A stretch of 64,000 nucleotides of DNA from an uncultured Lachnospiraceae bacterium (GCA_910588865.1 CAJUSJ010000007.1:9746-73745), one strand, 5' to 3'; positions 42,215-51,588 are shown, counted from the stretch's first letter. Notes: generated by a model not told the origin, from the sequence alone. A program made the numbers and translations.

Positions 42215-43132
42215 ATGGGAATGACAGCGGTATTATCCAGAGCGGCGTATTTCATCGGAATCATTTTTATGGGCTACAGTCTGAGGCGGGCAGGCTTTTT
42301 TAAGCCGGAAGATTTTCATGTACTCTCCAAAATCGTTTTGAAGATTACCCTTCCGGCCGCCATCATCGTTAGCTTTGCCGGCAAGGAGATTGATCTCTCC
42401 ATGTTGGTGCTGTGCCTTCTGGGGCTGGTGGGGGGCCTGATCTATATGGGAGCCGGTTTCCTCATGAACGCGAAGGCTTCCAGAGAGAAAAAGGCTTTCG
42501 AGATCCTGAATCTGTCAGGGTACAACATCGGAAACTTTACCCTGCCCTTTGTGCAGAGCTTCCTGGGCCCCTCCGGCGTGGTGATCACCAGCCTGTTCGA
42601 CACGGGCAACGCGGTGATCTGCCTTGGCGGAGCCTACAGCGGCGCGGCTATGGCTAAAGGTGAGGGAAAAGGCCTGCCGGTGGTGCGGATCGCCAAAACC
42701 CTGATAAAATCCGTTCCCTTTGACACATATATGATCATGACAGCGCTGTGCCTTCTGGGGATCCGGCTGCCGGAGCAGGCTATATCCTTTGCCGGGATCA
42801 TAGCCGACAGCAACGCGTTCATGGCCATGCTGATGATCGGGGTGGGCTTTAAGCTCTCCGGCGACAAGGCCCAGATGGGGACCATTGTTAAACTTATGGC
42901 AGTGAGATACGGCGTGGCGGCGGTTCTGTCAGCTTGTTTTTATTTTCTCCTGCCCATGCCTTTGGAGTACCGTCAGACCCTGGCCATCCTGGTGTTTGCC
43001 CCCATCGCGTCGGCGGCCCCCGCTTTCACGGCTGATTTAAAGGGGGACATCGGTCTGTCCAGCGCCATCAACTCCATATCCATCCTGATCAGCATCTGCT
43101 GTATCGTGGCAGTGGTGGGCCTGGTGCTGTAG
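42215..43132 (+). CDS. AEC-family (auxin efflux carrier-like) transporter
   Basis: This 305-residue membrane protein has about ten spans in two inverted halves, and the AEC segments LPAAIIVSFAG, SGYNIGNFTLPFV and FDTGNAVICLGGAY. Bacterial members export or exchange small carboxylates or other metabolites. AGGGAGG precedes the ATG. It is co-transcribed with the ferredoxin under TetR control and closed by an intrinsic terminator. Confidence 0.88.
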   Translation: MGMTAVLSRAAYFIGIIFMGYSLRRAGFFKPEDFHVLSKIVLKITLPAAIIVSFAGKEIDLSMLVLCLLGLVGGLIYMGAGFLMNAKASREKKAFEILNLSGYNIGNFTLPFVQSFLGPSGVVITSLFDTGNAVICLGGAYSGAAMAKGEGKGLPVVRIAKTLIKSVPFDTYMIMTALCLLGIRLPEQAISFAGIIADSNAFMAMLMIGVGFKLSGDKAQMGTIVKLMAVRYGVAAVLSACFYFLLPMPLEYRQTLAILVFAPIASAAPAFTADLKGDIGLSSAINSISILISICCIVAVVGLVL

Positions 43133-43177
43133 GAGCGGAAAAATCTTATCTGATATGGGAAACAGCCTGATATCCTT

Positions 43178-43205
43178 GGGGCAGCCGGAGCCGGCTGTCC
43201 TTTTT
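43178..43205 (+). terminator. Intrinsic terminator of the AEC gene
   Basis: GGGGCAGCCGG and CCGGCTGTCC pair (with G-U) and T5 follows at 43201-43205. Confidence 0.75.
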
Positions 43206-43256
43206 GTAATTCTGTCATATTATAAAGAGAGAACACAACAGAAGGAGGATCATAAG

Positions 43257-44606
43257 ATGGATGATCGGCTGGTATGGAAAGATGAGTTTAATATCGGGAT
43301 CAAGATCATTGACGATGAGCACAGGAGGCTTTTTACGATCATCAACCGGCTTTTTGTACTCAAGGAGGAGGGGAAGAGAAGCTTTCGGACATGTCAGGAG
43401 GGAGTCAAGTATTTTAAGGAGCATGCGATCAAGCACTTTGAAGATGAAGAAAAATATATGGAGATGATCGCCTACGAGGAACTTGACACCCACAGACGTC
43501 TCCACCGGGACTTTCGGGAACACACCCTTCCGGCCCTGGAGAAGGAGCTGGCCAGGGAAGACTATTCTCCTGCCGCGGTGGACCACTTTCTGGCTGTCTG
43601 CGCGGGGTGGCTTATAGGGCATACCCTTATTGAGGACAGGGCCATCGCGGGGGAGAGGATGAGCAAGTGGGTGGATCTTCTGCCGGAGGAGGAGCTTGAG
43701 GCCATGAAAAAGGTGATCATCAGGCTTCTCAAAAACATGTTTCAGCTGAAGGCTCAGGTTATCAGCGATTCCTATGACGGGGAAAGATTTGGGAAAGGAG
43801 TCTACTACCGGATCGTCTACGGAAGGGAACAGGATGATAAAAAGTGGGAGATTCTTCTGGCTTTTGAGGACAGGATCCTGATCAACACGGTTGGAAAAAT
43901 AATCGGGGTCAAATCTGACAAGCTGGATATCATGCTTCTGAACGCGGTGAAATACACGGCCTGTCAGTTTGTGAGACGGGTGATGGATCATTATCCCTCC
44001 ATCCGATCTTATGAGATGGTGGAGGAAAATCTGCTGACCTTTGAGCAGTTCAAGGAAATTTTTGAGAATAAGCAGCCCCAGGTCAGCCTGCTGTTTGACA
44101 CAGATGAAGGCTATTTCTCCTATTGCGTCATTGCTCCCCACCTGATGGAGAGGAGCGTGGGAACGCCCCTTTTTGTTTCCAACGAGGTGTCGGAGGTGGA
44201 AAGATACCTTTTGGAGAAGGAGAGGAAGACCAAAAAGAAGATCCTTGTGGTGGATGATTCCAGCACCATACGGATGGGCATGGACCGGCTGCTGGCCAAA
44301 GATTATGATGTGTCTGAGGTCAATTCCGGGGTGGCCGCGATCCGGGCCATTACCCTGAATAAGCCGGACCTGATCCTGCTGGATTATGAGATGCCGGTTT
44401 GTGACGGAATCCAGGTGTTGGAAATGCTGCACTCGGAAAACGCGTTTTCCGATATTCCGGTTATTTTTCTCACCGCCAGAGGGGACCAGGAAAGCGTGAA
44501 AAAGGTGCTGTCTCTAAAGGCTGATGGATATCTGCTGAAATATTTACAGCCCATGGAGATCAAGAGAAGAATTGACGATTTTTTTAACAGGGAAGACACC
44601 GAATAA
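43257..44606 (+). CDS. Hemerythrin-REC signalling protein
   Basis: The 449-residue cytoplasmic protein opens with a bacteriohemerythrin domain at 1-135, with all iron ligands visible (His22, His60, Glu64, His79, His83, His122, Asp127), so it can bind O2 at a di-iron centre. Residues about 175-325 form an alpha/beta domain that faintly resembles CheX-type chemotaxis phosphatases. Residues 335-449 are a receiver domain (ILVVDDS, LILLDYEMP, YLLK). There is no DNA-binding output. AAGGAGG fixes the start. It probably links oxygen sensing to a phosphorelay; the partner kinase is not adjacent, though a hybrid kinase lies 1.8 kb away. Confidence 0.82.
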   Translation: MDDRLVWKDEFNIGIKIIDDEHRRLFTIINRLFVLKEEGKRSFRTCQEGVKYFKEHAIKHFEDEEKYMEMIAYEELDTHRRLHRDFREHTLPALEKELAREDYSPAAVDHFLAVCAGWLIGHTLIEDRAIAGERMSKWVDLLPEEELEAMKKVIIRLLKNMFQLKAQVISDSYDGERFGKGVYYRIVYGREQDDKKWEILLAFEDRILINTVGKIIGVKSDKLDIMLLNAVKYTACQFVRRVMDHYPSIRSYEMVEENLLTFEQFKEIFENKQPQVSLLFDTDEGYFSYCVIAPHLMERSVGTPLFVSNEVSEVERYLLEKERKTKKKILVVDDSSTIRMGMDRLLAKDYDVSEVNSGVAAIRAITLNKPDLILLDYEMPVCDGIQVLEMLHSENAFSDIPVIFLTARGDQESVKKVLSLKADGYLLKYLQPMEIKRRIDDFFNREDTE

Positions 44607-44778
44607 ATGCCGAAACAAATATGCTTAGGCCAGTAAGAAAAACAGGGCCCGGTTTTATCCGGCGAGCCAGCTCAGTCGGCGGCATTTGCGGTGATTATCC
44701 ATGACAAGCTGTTTGACCCCATAGCATACAGCGGAGGAGAGGGGCTGGTGTACCGGGCGGCGGCTTAAATAGAAAGGG

Positions 44779-44812
44779 GGATCTCCTGAGGAATTCAGGG
44801 GATCTCTTTTTA
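44779..44812 (+). terminator. Intrinsic terminator
   Basis: GGATCTCCTGA and TCAGGGGATC pair (one G-U) around a short loop, followed by TCTTTTT. It ends the hemerythrin-REC transcript. Between 44607 and this point there is only a short startless frame. Confidence 0.65.
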
Positions 44813-44834
44813 GCTTTCTTAAAGTTCGGTTTGG

Positions 44835-44863
44835 TTGAAAATAGAGGGGGTCTATGATAGAAT
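44835..44863 (+). promoter_or_regulatory. Promoter of the binding protein/hybrid kinase operon
   Basis: TTGAAA (44835-44840), a 17-bp spacer and TAGAAT (44858-44863) form a sigma-A promoter about 40 nt upstream of the lipoprotein start. Confidence 0.65.
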
Positions 44864-44903
44864 AGGAAATAAGAAGAAAAACCATAGGGAGGAAGGTTGG
44901 CAT

Positions 44904-46373
44904 ATGAAGAATAGAAGAACATCAGCAATCAATCTATGCGCGGCAGTGACGCTGACTCCGGTATTGGCCCTGGCAGGATGTGGGGAGAAGAGTCCTTTGG
45001 ATCCCGGGGATCCGGTGTCTCTGACTGTATGGCATTACTACAATGGCTCCCAGCAGGCTGCCTTTGACATACTGGTAGAAGAATTTAATGACACCGTGGG
45101 GAGGGAGAAGGGGATTTTTGTACAGGGCTACAGTCAGGGCTCTGTGTCAGATCTGGAGACAGCGGTAAGGGATTCTATCAGCGGAAAAGTAGGTGCCGAC
45201 AACATGCCGGATATTTTTTCCTCCTACGCGGATACAGCCTATGAGATGGAACAGGCAGGCGCGCTGGCGGATTTGTCGGCGTATCTTGGAAAAGAGGACC
45301 TGGAAAAGTATGTTGACTCCTATATTGAGGAGGGCCGCATTGCCGCTGACGGCACTTTGAGGATCTTTCCCACCGCCAAGTCAACGGAGATCATGATGAT
45401 CAACAAGACAGACTGGGAGCCTTTTGCCGCTGCCTCGGGCACTACCTTGGATGACCTAAGGACCATGGAGGGGGTGACTGCCGCGGCCCAGGCTTACTAT
45501 GAGTGGACGGACAGCCAGACGCCGGATGTGCCTGGAGACGGAAAAGCCTTTTACGGCAGAGATGCCGCGGCAAACTACTTTATCATCGGTTTGCGGCAGA
45601 TGGGAGTAGAGCTGTTTGAGGTGGAAAACGGGCAGATGACCCTCAACCTTCCAAAGGACCAGCTGCGCCGTCTGTGGGAGAACTACTATGTGCCCATGGT
45701 CAAGGGTTACTTTGGGGCTTACGGCTCCTTCCGCTCCGACGATGTGAAGACAGGGGATCTTCTGGCCTACACAGGTTCCACCACTTCGGCTATGTATTTT
45801 CCGGATCAGGTGGAGCTGGAGAACAGCAGTTATCCCATTGACTATGTGGTGATAATGCCTCCTGTGTTTGAGGGGGGAGAGCCTTACGCGGTGCAGCAGG
45901 GAGCGGGCATGGTGGTCAGCAAGACCGACGAAAGGCATGAGTACGCTTCTGTGGAATTTTTAAAATGGTTTACACAGGCAGAGAACAACCTCCAGTTCGG
46001 AAGCGTGTCAGGCTATCTTCCTGTGATGAAGGAAGCCAACAGCATAGAGAAGCTGGACCAGGTGATCTCTGACAGGGATCTCACCGTAGCGCCCAAGACA
46101 TATGACTGTCTGACTACGATTCTCAGTGAGTTAGATGATCTGACCCTCTATACCAACAAGAGCTTTGAAAATGGTTCCTCTGTCAGAAAGGTGCTGGAGT
46201 ACAACCTGCCGGACCGGGCGGCCGAAGACCGGGAAGCGATCGTCGCGGCCATGGAGCAGGGGAAGAGCCTTGAGGAGGCATCGGCGGAGTATGTGACAGA
46301 GGAAGCGTTTGAGGAGTGGTATGATTCTTTTTGTGAGGCTTTGGGCAATACAGCAGGCAAGCAGGGACAATAG
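44904..46373 (+). CDS. Extracellular solute-binding lipoprotein
   Basis: The 489-residue protein has a signal peptide with lipobox ALAGC, then a family 1 solute-binding fold (VSLTVWHYYNGSQQAAFDIL, later DNMPDIFSSYADTAYEMEQA and EFLKWFTQAENNLQF). The ATG at 44904 follows AGGGAGGAAGG. No ABC permease or ATPase gene is near; the stop codon is immediately followed by the ATG of a giant sensor kinase. It is therefore more likely a ligand-presenting co-receptor for that kinase than a transport component. Confidence 0.87.
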   Translation: MKNRRTSAINLCAAVTLTPVLALAGCGEKSPLDPGDPVSLTVWHYYNGSQQAAFDILVEEFNDTVGREKGIFVQGYSQGSVSDLETAVRDSISGKVGADNMPDIFSSYADTAYEMEQAGALADLSAYLGKEDLEKYVDSYIEEGRIAADGTLRIFPTAKSTEIMMINKTDWEPFAAASGTTLDDLRTMEGVTAAAQAYYEWTDSQTPDVPGDGKAFYGRDAAANYFIIGLRQMGVELFEVENGQMTLNLPKDQLRRLWENYYVPMVKGYFGAYGSFRSDDVKTGDLLAYTGSTTSAMYFPDQVELENSSYPIDYVVIMPPVFEGGEPYAVQQGAGMVVSKTDERHEYASVEFLKWFTQAENNLQFGSVSGYLPVMKEANSIEKLDQVISDRDLTVAPKTYDCLTTILSELDDLTLYTNKSFENGSSVRKVLEYNLPDRAAEDREAIVAAMEQGKSLEEASAEYVTEEAFEEWYDSFCEALGNTAGKQGQ

Positions 46374-49300
46374 ATGAAGGATAAAAATGAGAAAAGAAAA
46401 AAATCAACAATATTCAGAATCTTCATAATCCCCCTGACCGCGATCATGCTGATACAGAGTATCATCACCATCGGCACATTAGTGGTCAGAAGAACCACCA
46501 GGATGCTTGAAGAGTATTCAAGCGGCATGATGAGCCGTCTGGTGGAAAACAGGATGGTGATTCTGCAGAATGACATGAATCAGCGGTGGGCGTCCGTCTG
46601 TGAGCAGGAGGTGGTTATGAACCGGCTCCTGGAACAGTTTTTGGAGGATGAGAACCAGGGAGTGGAGGGGTTTCTGGAATCCAGTGAGCTGAAGAACCAG
46701 TTTCTGGAGGAGGTTTTTCCGGAATGCGTTGAAATCCTTCAGAATAACTTCAGCACAGGTATTTTTGTGGTCATCACAGGGGCTGACAGGGAGGAGGCCG
46801 GGGAATTCGAGGGATTTTTTATCAGGGATTCGGATCCCACCACCAATCCGGTCACTTACACGGACCTTCTGCTGGAGAGGGGGAGCAAGAATCTGTCCAG
46901 GGAGTGGAATATACCCCTGGATACCTCCTGGACAACCCGTTTTCACATGTCAGGCCATGGAAGGGATTCTTTTGATAACTTTTTTTATGAGCCGTGGAGG
47001 GCCGGAGAAAACTATCCGGATGCGTCTGCCGCGGATCTGGGCTACTGGTCCATGCCGTTTCATTTGGAGAAAGGCACCGCGGACTCCTATGAGATGATCA
47101 CATACTCCATTCCCCTGAGGCTTGATGGGAAGGTGTACGGCGTGCTGGGGGTGGAGATCTCCAGCAGGAGCCTGAATGATTATTTTCCGGTGACAGAACT
47201 GAATGAATCCCAGCAGTCAGGATATATGCTGGCAGTCCGGCACGGTGACGGCAGGTACAGCCCCATGGTGGGCAAGGGGGTTCTCTATAATCTGGTCCGC
47301 TCCGCGGGGGACAGTTTTTGGCTGGCGGACACCAGCTATGACGATCTTTTCCTGGTAGAAGATATTCAGATGAATAAACAGGGGATCTACGCTGTGGTCT
47401 GCCCCTTAAGGATCTACAGCAACAACGCTCCCTATGAGAATACCGAGTGGGCGCTTTTGGGGCTGGATACGGAAGAAGACTTGTTCGGCATGAGCCACCG
47501 GCTCTATATCTGGATCGTGGCCTCTGTTTTGGTGGGCCTGGGCTTTGGCGTCATGGGGATTTATATTCTGGTGCGTCATCTGACCAGCCCGGTCCAGCGC
47601 CTTATGCGGTGTATCAGCAGGGGAAAGGAAGGGCTTGAGGAATTTAAGCCATCCAACATTCTGGAGATCGACGCGCTGTACGACGTGGTCAAGGATCTGA
47701 CCGACCGGCAGAAGGAGGCGGAAAATATCCTTCTGGAGGAAAAAGAACGGTACAAAGTGGCCCTGGAATCTTCAAAGGATATCTTTTTCTCCTATGATTT
47801 TGACAGCCGCGTGCTGGATATTGTCAATCACGAGACCATGAGCGGCCAGTGGAAGTGTCAGGAGTTTGGCGGCGGTTTTATCGATCCTGATTTTATCTAT
47901 GAAGAGGACCGCCGGGAAGTTATGGAGGCCATGAACAGCACGGAGGACAGAAGGTCTGTGGAGTTCCGGCTGAGGTGGCCCAAGGATACGGAGTTCGCGT
48001 GGGTAGCCCTGTCGGGACAGACTGTATACGACATCGACGGACGGCGGAGAAAGCTGGTGGGGAGCATCCGGGATATCCAGGAACAGAAGGAAAAAGAGGC
48101 AAGACAGCGGAAAAAGAACATGACCGACAGCCTTACGGGTCTGTACGCGTTCAGCGCGGGGATGGAGCTTGTGGGGCAGTGCCGTATGACTGGCCACAAG
48201 GGAGTTATGATCGTTTTTTGTCTGGATCAGCTGAAAGAGACCAATGAGAAGAACGGAATCGTGTTTGGAGACATGGTCCTGGAGGAGGTTGGCAATCTGA
48301 TCCGGATCAGCTGTCAGAAACTGACAGAGAGTACGGGGCAGCAGACAGCGGCATTCCGCCTTAATGGGGCTGAGTTTGTCATGTGGATAGGGGGCTGGTC
48401 GAAGGAGCGGGCGGCAGGCTTTACGGAAGATTTTCTGAACAAGATTGAGAAAAATTTCGATTCAGACATGTTTGGCGTACATATGGCAGCGGGGCTGGCC
48501 CGGGGAGATGAAGGCGATACAGTGGAGCGGCTGATCCGTATGGCAAGGCTGGCCCGGATCCTGGCGGCGTCGGGCAGCGCCTCTAAGTCCTATATGTTTT
48601 ATGAGGATCTCCCCGGGGCAAAGCGGGAAAAACTGCCTGAACTTCAGGGAAGAGAGATCAACACCCTGGATTACAGCGAGGATGTGAGCCTGATTTCCGT
48701 GGCATTAAACTTGTTTGGCAAGGGTGTTGATTTTCCGGCCCAGATGATGCTGATGATCCGCAAAATCGGCAGATACTATAAGGCCAGCGGCGTGCTGGTG
48801 ACGGTTCTCAGGGCGGATTTTAACTCCAATTACCTGAACTATCAATGGCACAGGGACAAAGAGCCTGCTGCCGAAAATGTAAGGAAATACAGGGAGGAGG
48901 ACAAGGACAGGTTCCATCGCTGGCTGGGAGAGACGGAAGTCCGCTATTTTTCCCGGGAAGACAGCCAGGACAGCGTGATCCGGTGCTTCCTGAGCATTGA
49001 GGAGGGGCAGCAGGGGGTGGCTCTTCCCATGTATGACAATGGAAGCTACATGGGAAATATCTGTATCCTGGACATAGACCCTCGGCTTGCGGAGGATTCG
49101 GAGGAGTATCAGAATCTCGCGGAGCTGGGAAGGGTGGTTCAGACCCAGCTGAACCAGCAGCAGCACGACATTGCCAGCAAGGCGAAGTCGGAATTTTTGT
49201 CCCGCATGAGCCACGAGATCCGCACTCCCATGAACGGGATCATCGGTATGACGGCCATTGCCCTGCAGCCGGACCAGAGTGAGGAGAGGATCATGGATTG

Positions 49301-50315
49301 TCTCCAGAAGATCCAATCCTCCTCAAACTATCTGCTGGGGCTGATCAACGATATCCTTGACATGTCCAAGATCGAAAGCGGCAAGATGAGGCTGGAGGCC
49401 GTCAATTTCCACATGCCTGAGAAGCTGGATACCATTAAAGAGCTCATAGCCCCTCAGATCACCGCGAAGAATATTGACTTTGTCAGGGATATCCAGCTGA
49501 CTCATCAGTGGTATTACGCGGACAGTATGAGAATTAGCCAGGTTCTCATTAATCTTCTGGGAAATGCCGTAAAGTTCACCCCTGACAACGGAAGAATCAC
49601 CCTCACCGTACATGAGATGGACCTGGAAGACCAGGGAACCCGAGTCTATTTCGCCGTTCAGGATACGGGAATCGGTATTGCCAAAGAGGATCAGGAGAGG
49701 GTATTCCGGTCCTTTGAGCAGTCCTCGGGCACAAACCCGGCAAAGCATCAGGGAACCGGTCTGGGACTTTCCATCAGCAACCGTCTGGTGCAGATGATGG
49801 GAAGCAATATCCAGCTGCACAGCCGTCTTGGGGAGGGCAGCACATTCAGCTTTGCCATCCCCTTAAGCTTTGGCCAGAGCGAGGAAAAGGAGGCAAAAGA
49901 GGAGGAGATCTCATTCGCGGGGCTCCATGTGCTGGTGGTGGAGGACAATGAACTTAACGCTGAGATCGCCCAGAGCCTTCTGGAAGTTCGGGATTTCCAG
50001 GTGGACTGCGTGTACGACGGAGCCCAGGCAGTGGAGCGTATCAAGACCACAGAGCCGGGAACCTATGATGTGATCCTGATGGATATCATGATGCCTGTCA
50101 TGAACGGCCTGGACGCGACCAGAGCCATCCGGAGCATGGACAGAGAAGACTGCCGCTCCATACCCATTGTGGCCATGTCCGCCAATGCCTTTGATGATGA
50201 CTTAAAGAAATCCGTGGAATGTGGAATGAACGGCCATCTGTCAAAGCCCGTGGAGGTGGATAAACTGTACCGGACCCTGAATCAGGTTATACGGGGGAAG
50301 GGTAAGACGAAATAA
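46374..50315 (+). CDS. Hybrid sensor kinase with degenerate GGDEF domain
   Basis: In this 1313-residue protein, span 1 is at about 13-38, a large extracytoplasmic dCache-like domain runs to about 375, span 2 is at about 381-403, and a HAMP-like linker reaches about 450. A PAS domain follows (about 465-585), then a GGDEF fold (about 592-755) whose signature is NGAEF (FRLNGAEF), so a c-di-GMP cyclase is unlikely. A GAF-like region (about 780-935) leads to HisKA with His about 947 (SHEIRTPMNG), HATPase (DTGIGI, GTGLGLS) and a C-terminal receiver with Asp about 1237 (LMDIMMP). The ATG directly abuts the binding-protein stop. It probably senses the ligand of that lipoprotein; the final output is unknown. 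Confidence 0.9.
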   Translation: MKDKNEKRKKSTIFRIFIIPLTAIMLIQSIITIGTLVVRRTTRMLEEYSSGMMSRLVENRMVILQNDMNQRWASVCEQEVVMNRLLEQFLEDENQGVEGFLESSELKNQFLEEVFPECVEILQNNFSTGIFVVITGADREEAGEFEGFFIRDSDPTTNPVTYTDLLLERGSKNLSREWNIPLDTSWTTRFHMSGHGRDSFDNFFYEPWRAGENYPDASAADLGYWSMPFHLEKGTADSYEMITYSIPLRLDGKVYGVLGVEISSRSLNDYFPVTELNESQQSGYMLAVRHGDGRYSPMVGKGVLYNLVRSAGDSFWLADTSYDDLFLVEDIQMNKQGIYAVVCPLRIYSNNAPYENTEWALLGLDTEEDLFGMSHRLYIWIVASVLVGLGFGVMGIYILVRHLTSPVQRLMRCISRGKEGLEEFKPSNILEIDALYDVVKDLTDRQKEAENILLEEKERYKVALESSKDIFFSYDFDSRVLDIVNHETMSGQWKCQEFGGGFIDPDFIYEEDRREVMEAMNSTEDRRSVEFRLRWPKDTEFAWVALSGQTVYDIDGRRRKLVGSIRDIQEQKEKEARQRKKNMTDSLTGLYAFSAGMELVGQCRMTGHKGVMIVFCLDQLKETNEKNGIVFGDMVLEEVGNLIRISCQKLTESTGQQTAAFRLNGAEFVMWIGGWSKERAAGFTEDFLNKIEKNFDSDMFGVHMAAGLARGDEGDTVERLIRMARLARILAASGSASKSYMFYEDLPGAKREKLPELQGREINTLDYSEDVSLISVALNLFGKGVDFPAQMMLMIRKIGRYYKASGVLVTVLRADFNSNYLNYQWHRDKEPAAENVRKYREEDKDRFHRWLGETEVRYFSREDSQDSVIRCFLSIEEGQQGVALPMYDNGSYMGNICILDIDPRLAEDSEEYQNLAELGRVVQTQLNQQQHDIASKAKSEFLSRMSHEIRTPMNGIIGMTAIALQPDQSEERIMDCLQKIQSSSNYLLGLINDILDMSKIESGKMRLEAVNFHMPEKLDTIKELIAPQITAKNIDFVRDIQLTHQWYYADSMRISQVLINLLGNAVKFTPDNGRITLTVHEMDLEDQGTRVYFAVQDTGIGIAKEDQERVFRSFEQSSGTNPAKHQGTGLGLSISNRLVQMMGSNIQLHSRLGEGSTFSFAIPLSFGQSEEKEAKEEEISFAGLHVLVVEDNELNAEIAQSLLEVRDFQVDCVYDGAQAVERIKTTEPGTYDVILMDIMMPVMNGLDATRAIRSMDREDCRSIPIVAMSANAFDDDLKKSVECGMNGHLSKPVEVDKLYRTLNQVIRGKGKTK

Positions 50316-50316
50316 C

Positions 50317-51342
50317 TCAGTCTGTTGTCTCCCGGCGTTTCAGAATAGGAGTCACTACCTGGTGGACCGGTTCCTTCAAAGGAACCGGTCTTCTCTTTTT
50401 CCGTTCATTCATCTGCGCGACCAGAAGCTCCATGGCCTGGTACGCGATGGTTCCGATCTGCTGCCCCACCGTGCTGATGGGAATAATGGCGGAACTGGCG
50501 ATGGGAGAATCGTCAAAGCCCACGATCCGGTATTCATCAGGAAGCTCGCCGTGTTTGCGTATGATCAGGTTTAAGAGGATATTGGCGTGGGTGTCATTGG
50601 AGACGAAAATCCCTTTCTTTTTGCCTTTATAATCTGTTTCCAGCTCTTCAAAGATTACTTTAAAACGTTTTTGGTTTTCTTCATAGGTTTTGCCGAAAGA
50701 GTCCAGGATGAGCCTGTGAGGCCAGTTATGTTCCCGGCAGGTGTCCAGGAATCCCTTGATCCTCCCATAGCCGGGGGTGGTCTCGGTTACCTTCTGGTTG
50801 AGATGAAACAGGATATCACAGTTGTTTTTGCGCAGCAGACTGGTGGCCTGGACGCCTCCCATGTAATTGTCCGTATTGACACTGCAGGTAAACAGGTCTT
50901 CCCGCTCAATGGTGACAACGGGGATGTTGTAGGAGGCCAGCTCTTCTGAGGTGATGGTGTGGCTCAAAACAATGAGGCCCTCGATCTTGTAGGCCAGCAG
51001 TTCCTGGATATACTGCCGTTCAATGGTTTTATCTTTATTTCCCTCAAACACCAGGAACTTGTAGCCGAATTTTTCGTAGGTGGCCAGGATCTCTGACAGC
51101 ATCTGGGCATAGTAATGCATGTACAGATCCGGGATAATGATTCCCACAAATTCGGTTTTTCCGTTGGCCAGGATCCTGGCCACTTTATTTTCCTTATAAT
51201 TCAGCGCTTCCAGGGCATCGGCGATGATCTGCTGGTTCTCCAGGGTCAGGGAGTCCGGGTTGTTGAAATACCTGGAAATTGTGGTCTTGGAGAAATTGGT
51301 GTATTTCGCGATATCGTCAAAGGTTACGTTCTTTTTTCCCAT
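50317..51342 (-). CDS. LacI-family repressor of the sucrose genes
   Basis: This 341-residue LacI/GalR protein has a helix-turn-helix (VTFDDIAKYTNFSKTTISRY, then ARILANGKT hinge) and a periplasmic-binding-like sugar domain. It is divergent from a GH32 sucrase and a sucrose PTS, and GTAACCGGTTAC-type palindromes lie near both promoters, so it is the likely sucrose repressor. Its 3' end lies one base from the stop of the hybrid kinase and contains the terminator of that gene on the other strand. Confidence 0.9.
   Translation of the reverse strand: MGKKNVTFDDIAKYTNFSKTTISRYFNNPDSLTLENQQIIADALEALNYKENKVARILANGKTEFVGIIIPDLYMHYYAQMLSEILATYEKFGYKFLVFEGNKDKTIERQYIQELLAYKIEGLIVLSHTITSEELASYNIPVVTIEREDLFTCSVNTDNYMGGVQATSLLRKNNCDILFHLNQKVTETTPGYGRIKGFLDTCREHNWPHRLILDSFGKTYEENQKRFKVIFEELETDYKGKKKGIFVSNDTHANILLNLIIRKHGELPDEYRIVGFDDSPIASSAIIPISTVGQQIGTIAYQAMELLVAQMNERKKRRPVPLKEPVHQVVTPILKRRETTD
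50365..50400 (+). terminator. Terminator of the hybrid kinase, embedded in the LacI coding region
   Basis: GACCGGTTCCTT-CA-AAGGAACCGGTC (50365-50390) is a 12-bp perfect hairpin, followed by TTCTCTTTTT on the plus strand. It lies about 50 nt past the kinase stop, antisense to the last codons of the repressor gene. Confidence 0.7.
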
Positions 51343-51411
51343 AGTTCCTTGATTCCTTTGCTGTGATTGATTCTCATATCAGTTTATCACAAAAGGAAAA
51401 AAAATGTAAGA

Positions 51412-51430
51412 GTAACCGGTAATGTTACGG
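51412..51430 (-). promoter_or_regulatory. Operator in front of the LacI gene
   Basis: GTAACCGGTAATGTTACGG keeps the GTAAC half-site of the sucrose operator and lies about 75 bp upstream of the repressor start. It is a probable autoregulatory site. Confidence 0.5.
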
Positions 51431-51496
51431 GTTTTGTAATGTTTGCACAGAAAAGACCTGTATTTTTATGAGTTATGCTGAAACAAAAATACGGCA

Positions 51497-51551
51497 TTGA
51501 CAAGTATTGGGGAGAGTGATATGATAGGAACATAAAGTAACCGGTTACTTT
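51497..51551 (+). promoter_or_regulatory. Sucrose operon promoter with LacI operator at +2
   Basis: TTGACA (51497-51502), a 17-bp spacer and TATGAT (51520-51525) are followed by the perfect 18-bp palindrome AAAGTAACCGGTTACTTT (51534-51551), starting about two bases after the expected transcription start. Further ACTGGT half-sites follow at about 51553-51570. Repressor bound here would block initiation or elongation. Confidence 0.8.
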
Positions 51552-51588
51552 ACTGGTAAAGTTACTGGTTTTAGACGGAGGAAAGAGC

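Noticed and set aside
43215..44432. 405-residue minus-strand ORF opposite the hemerythrin-REC gene
   Set aside because: Antisense shadow; the plus frame carries all hemerythrin and receiver residues.
44645..44768. Startless frame reading SAAFAVIIHDKLFDPIAYSG
   Set aside because: Coding-like text but no start, no ribosome site and no family match; too short to call even a pseudogene.
46374..50315. Active diguanylate cyclase in the hybrid kinase
   Set aside because: The signature is NGAEF instead of GG(D/E)EF, so the catalytic glycine and aspartate are missing.
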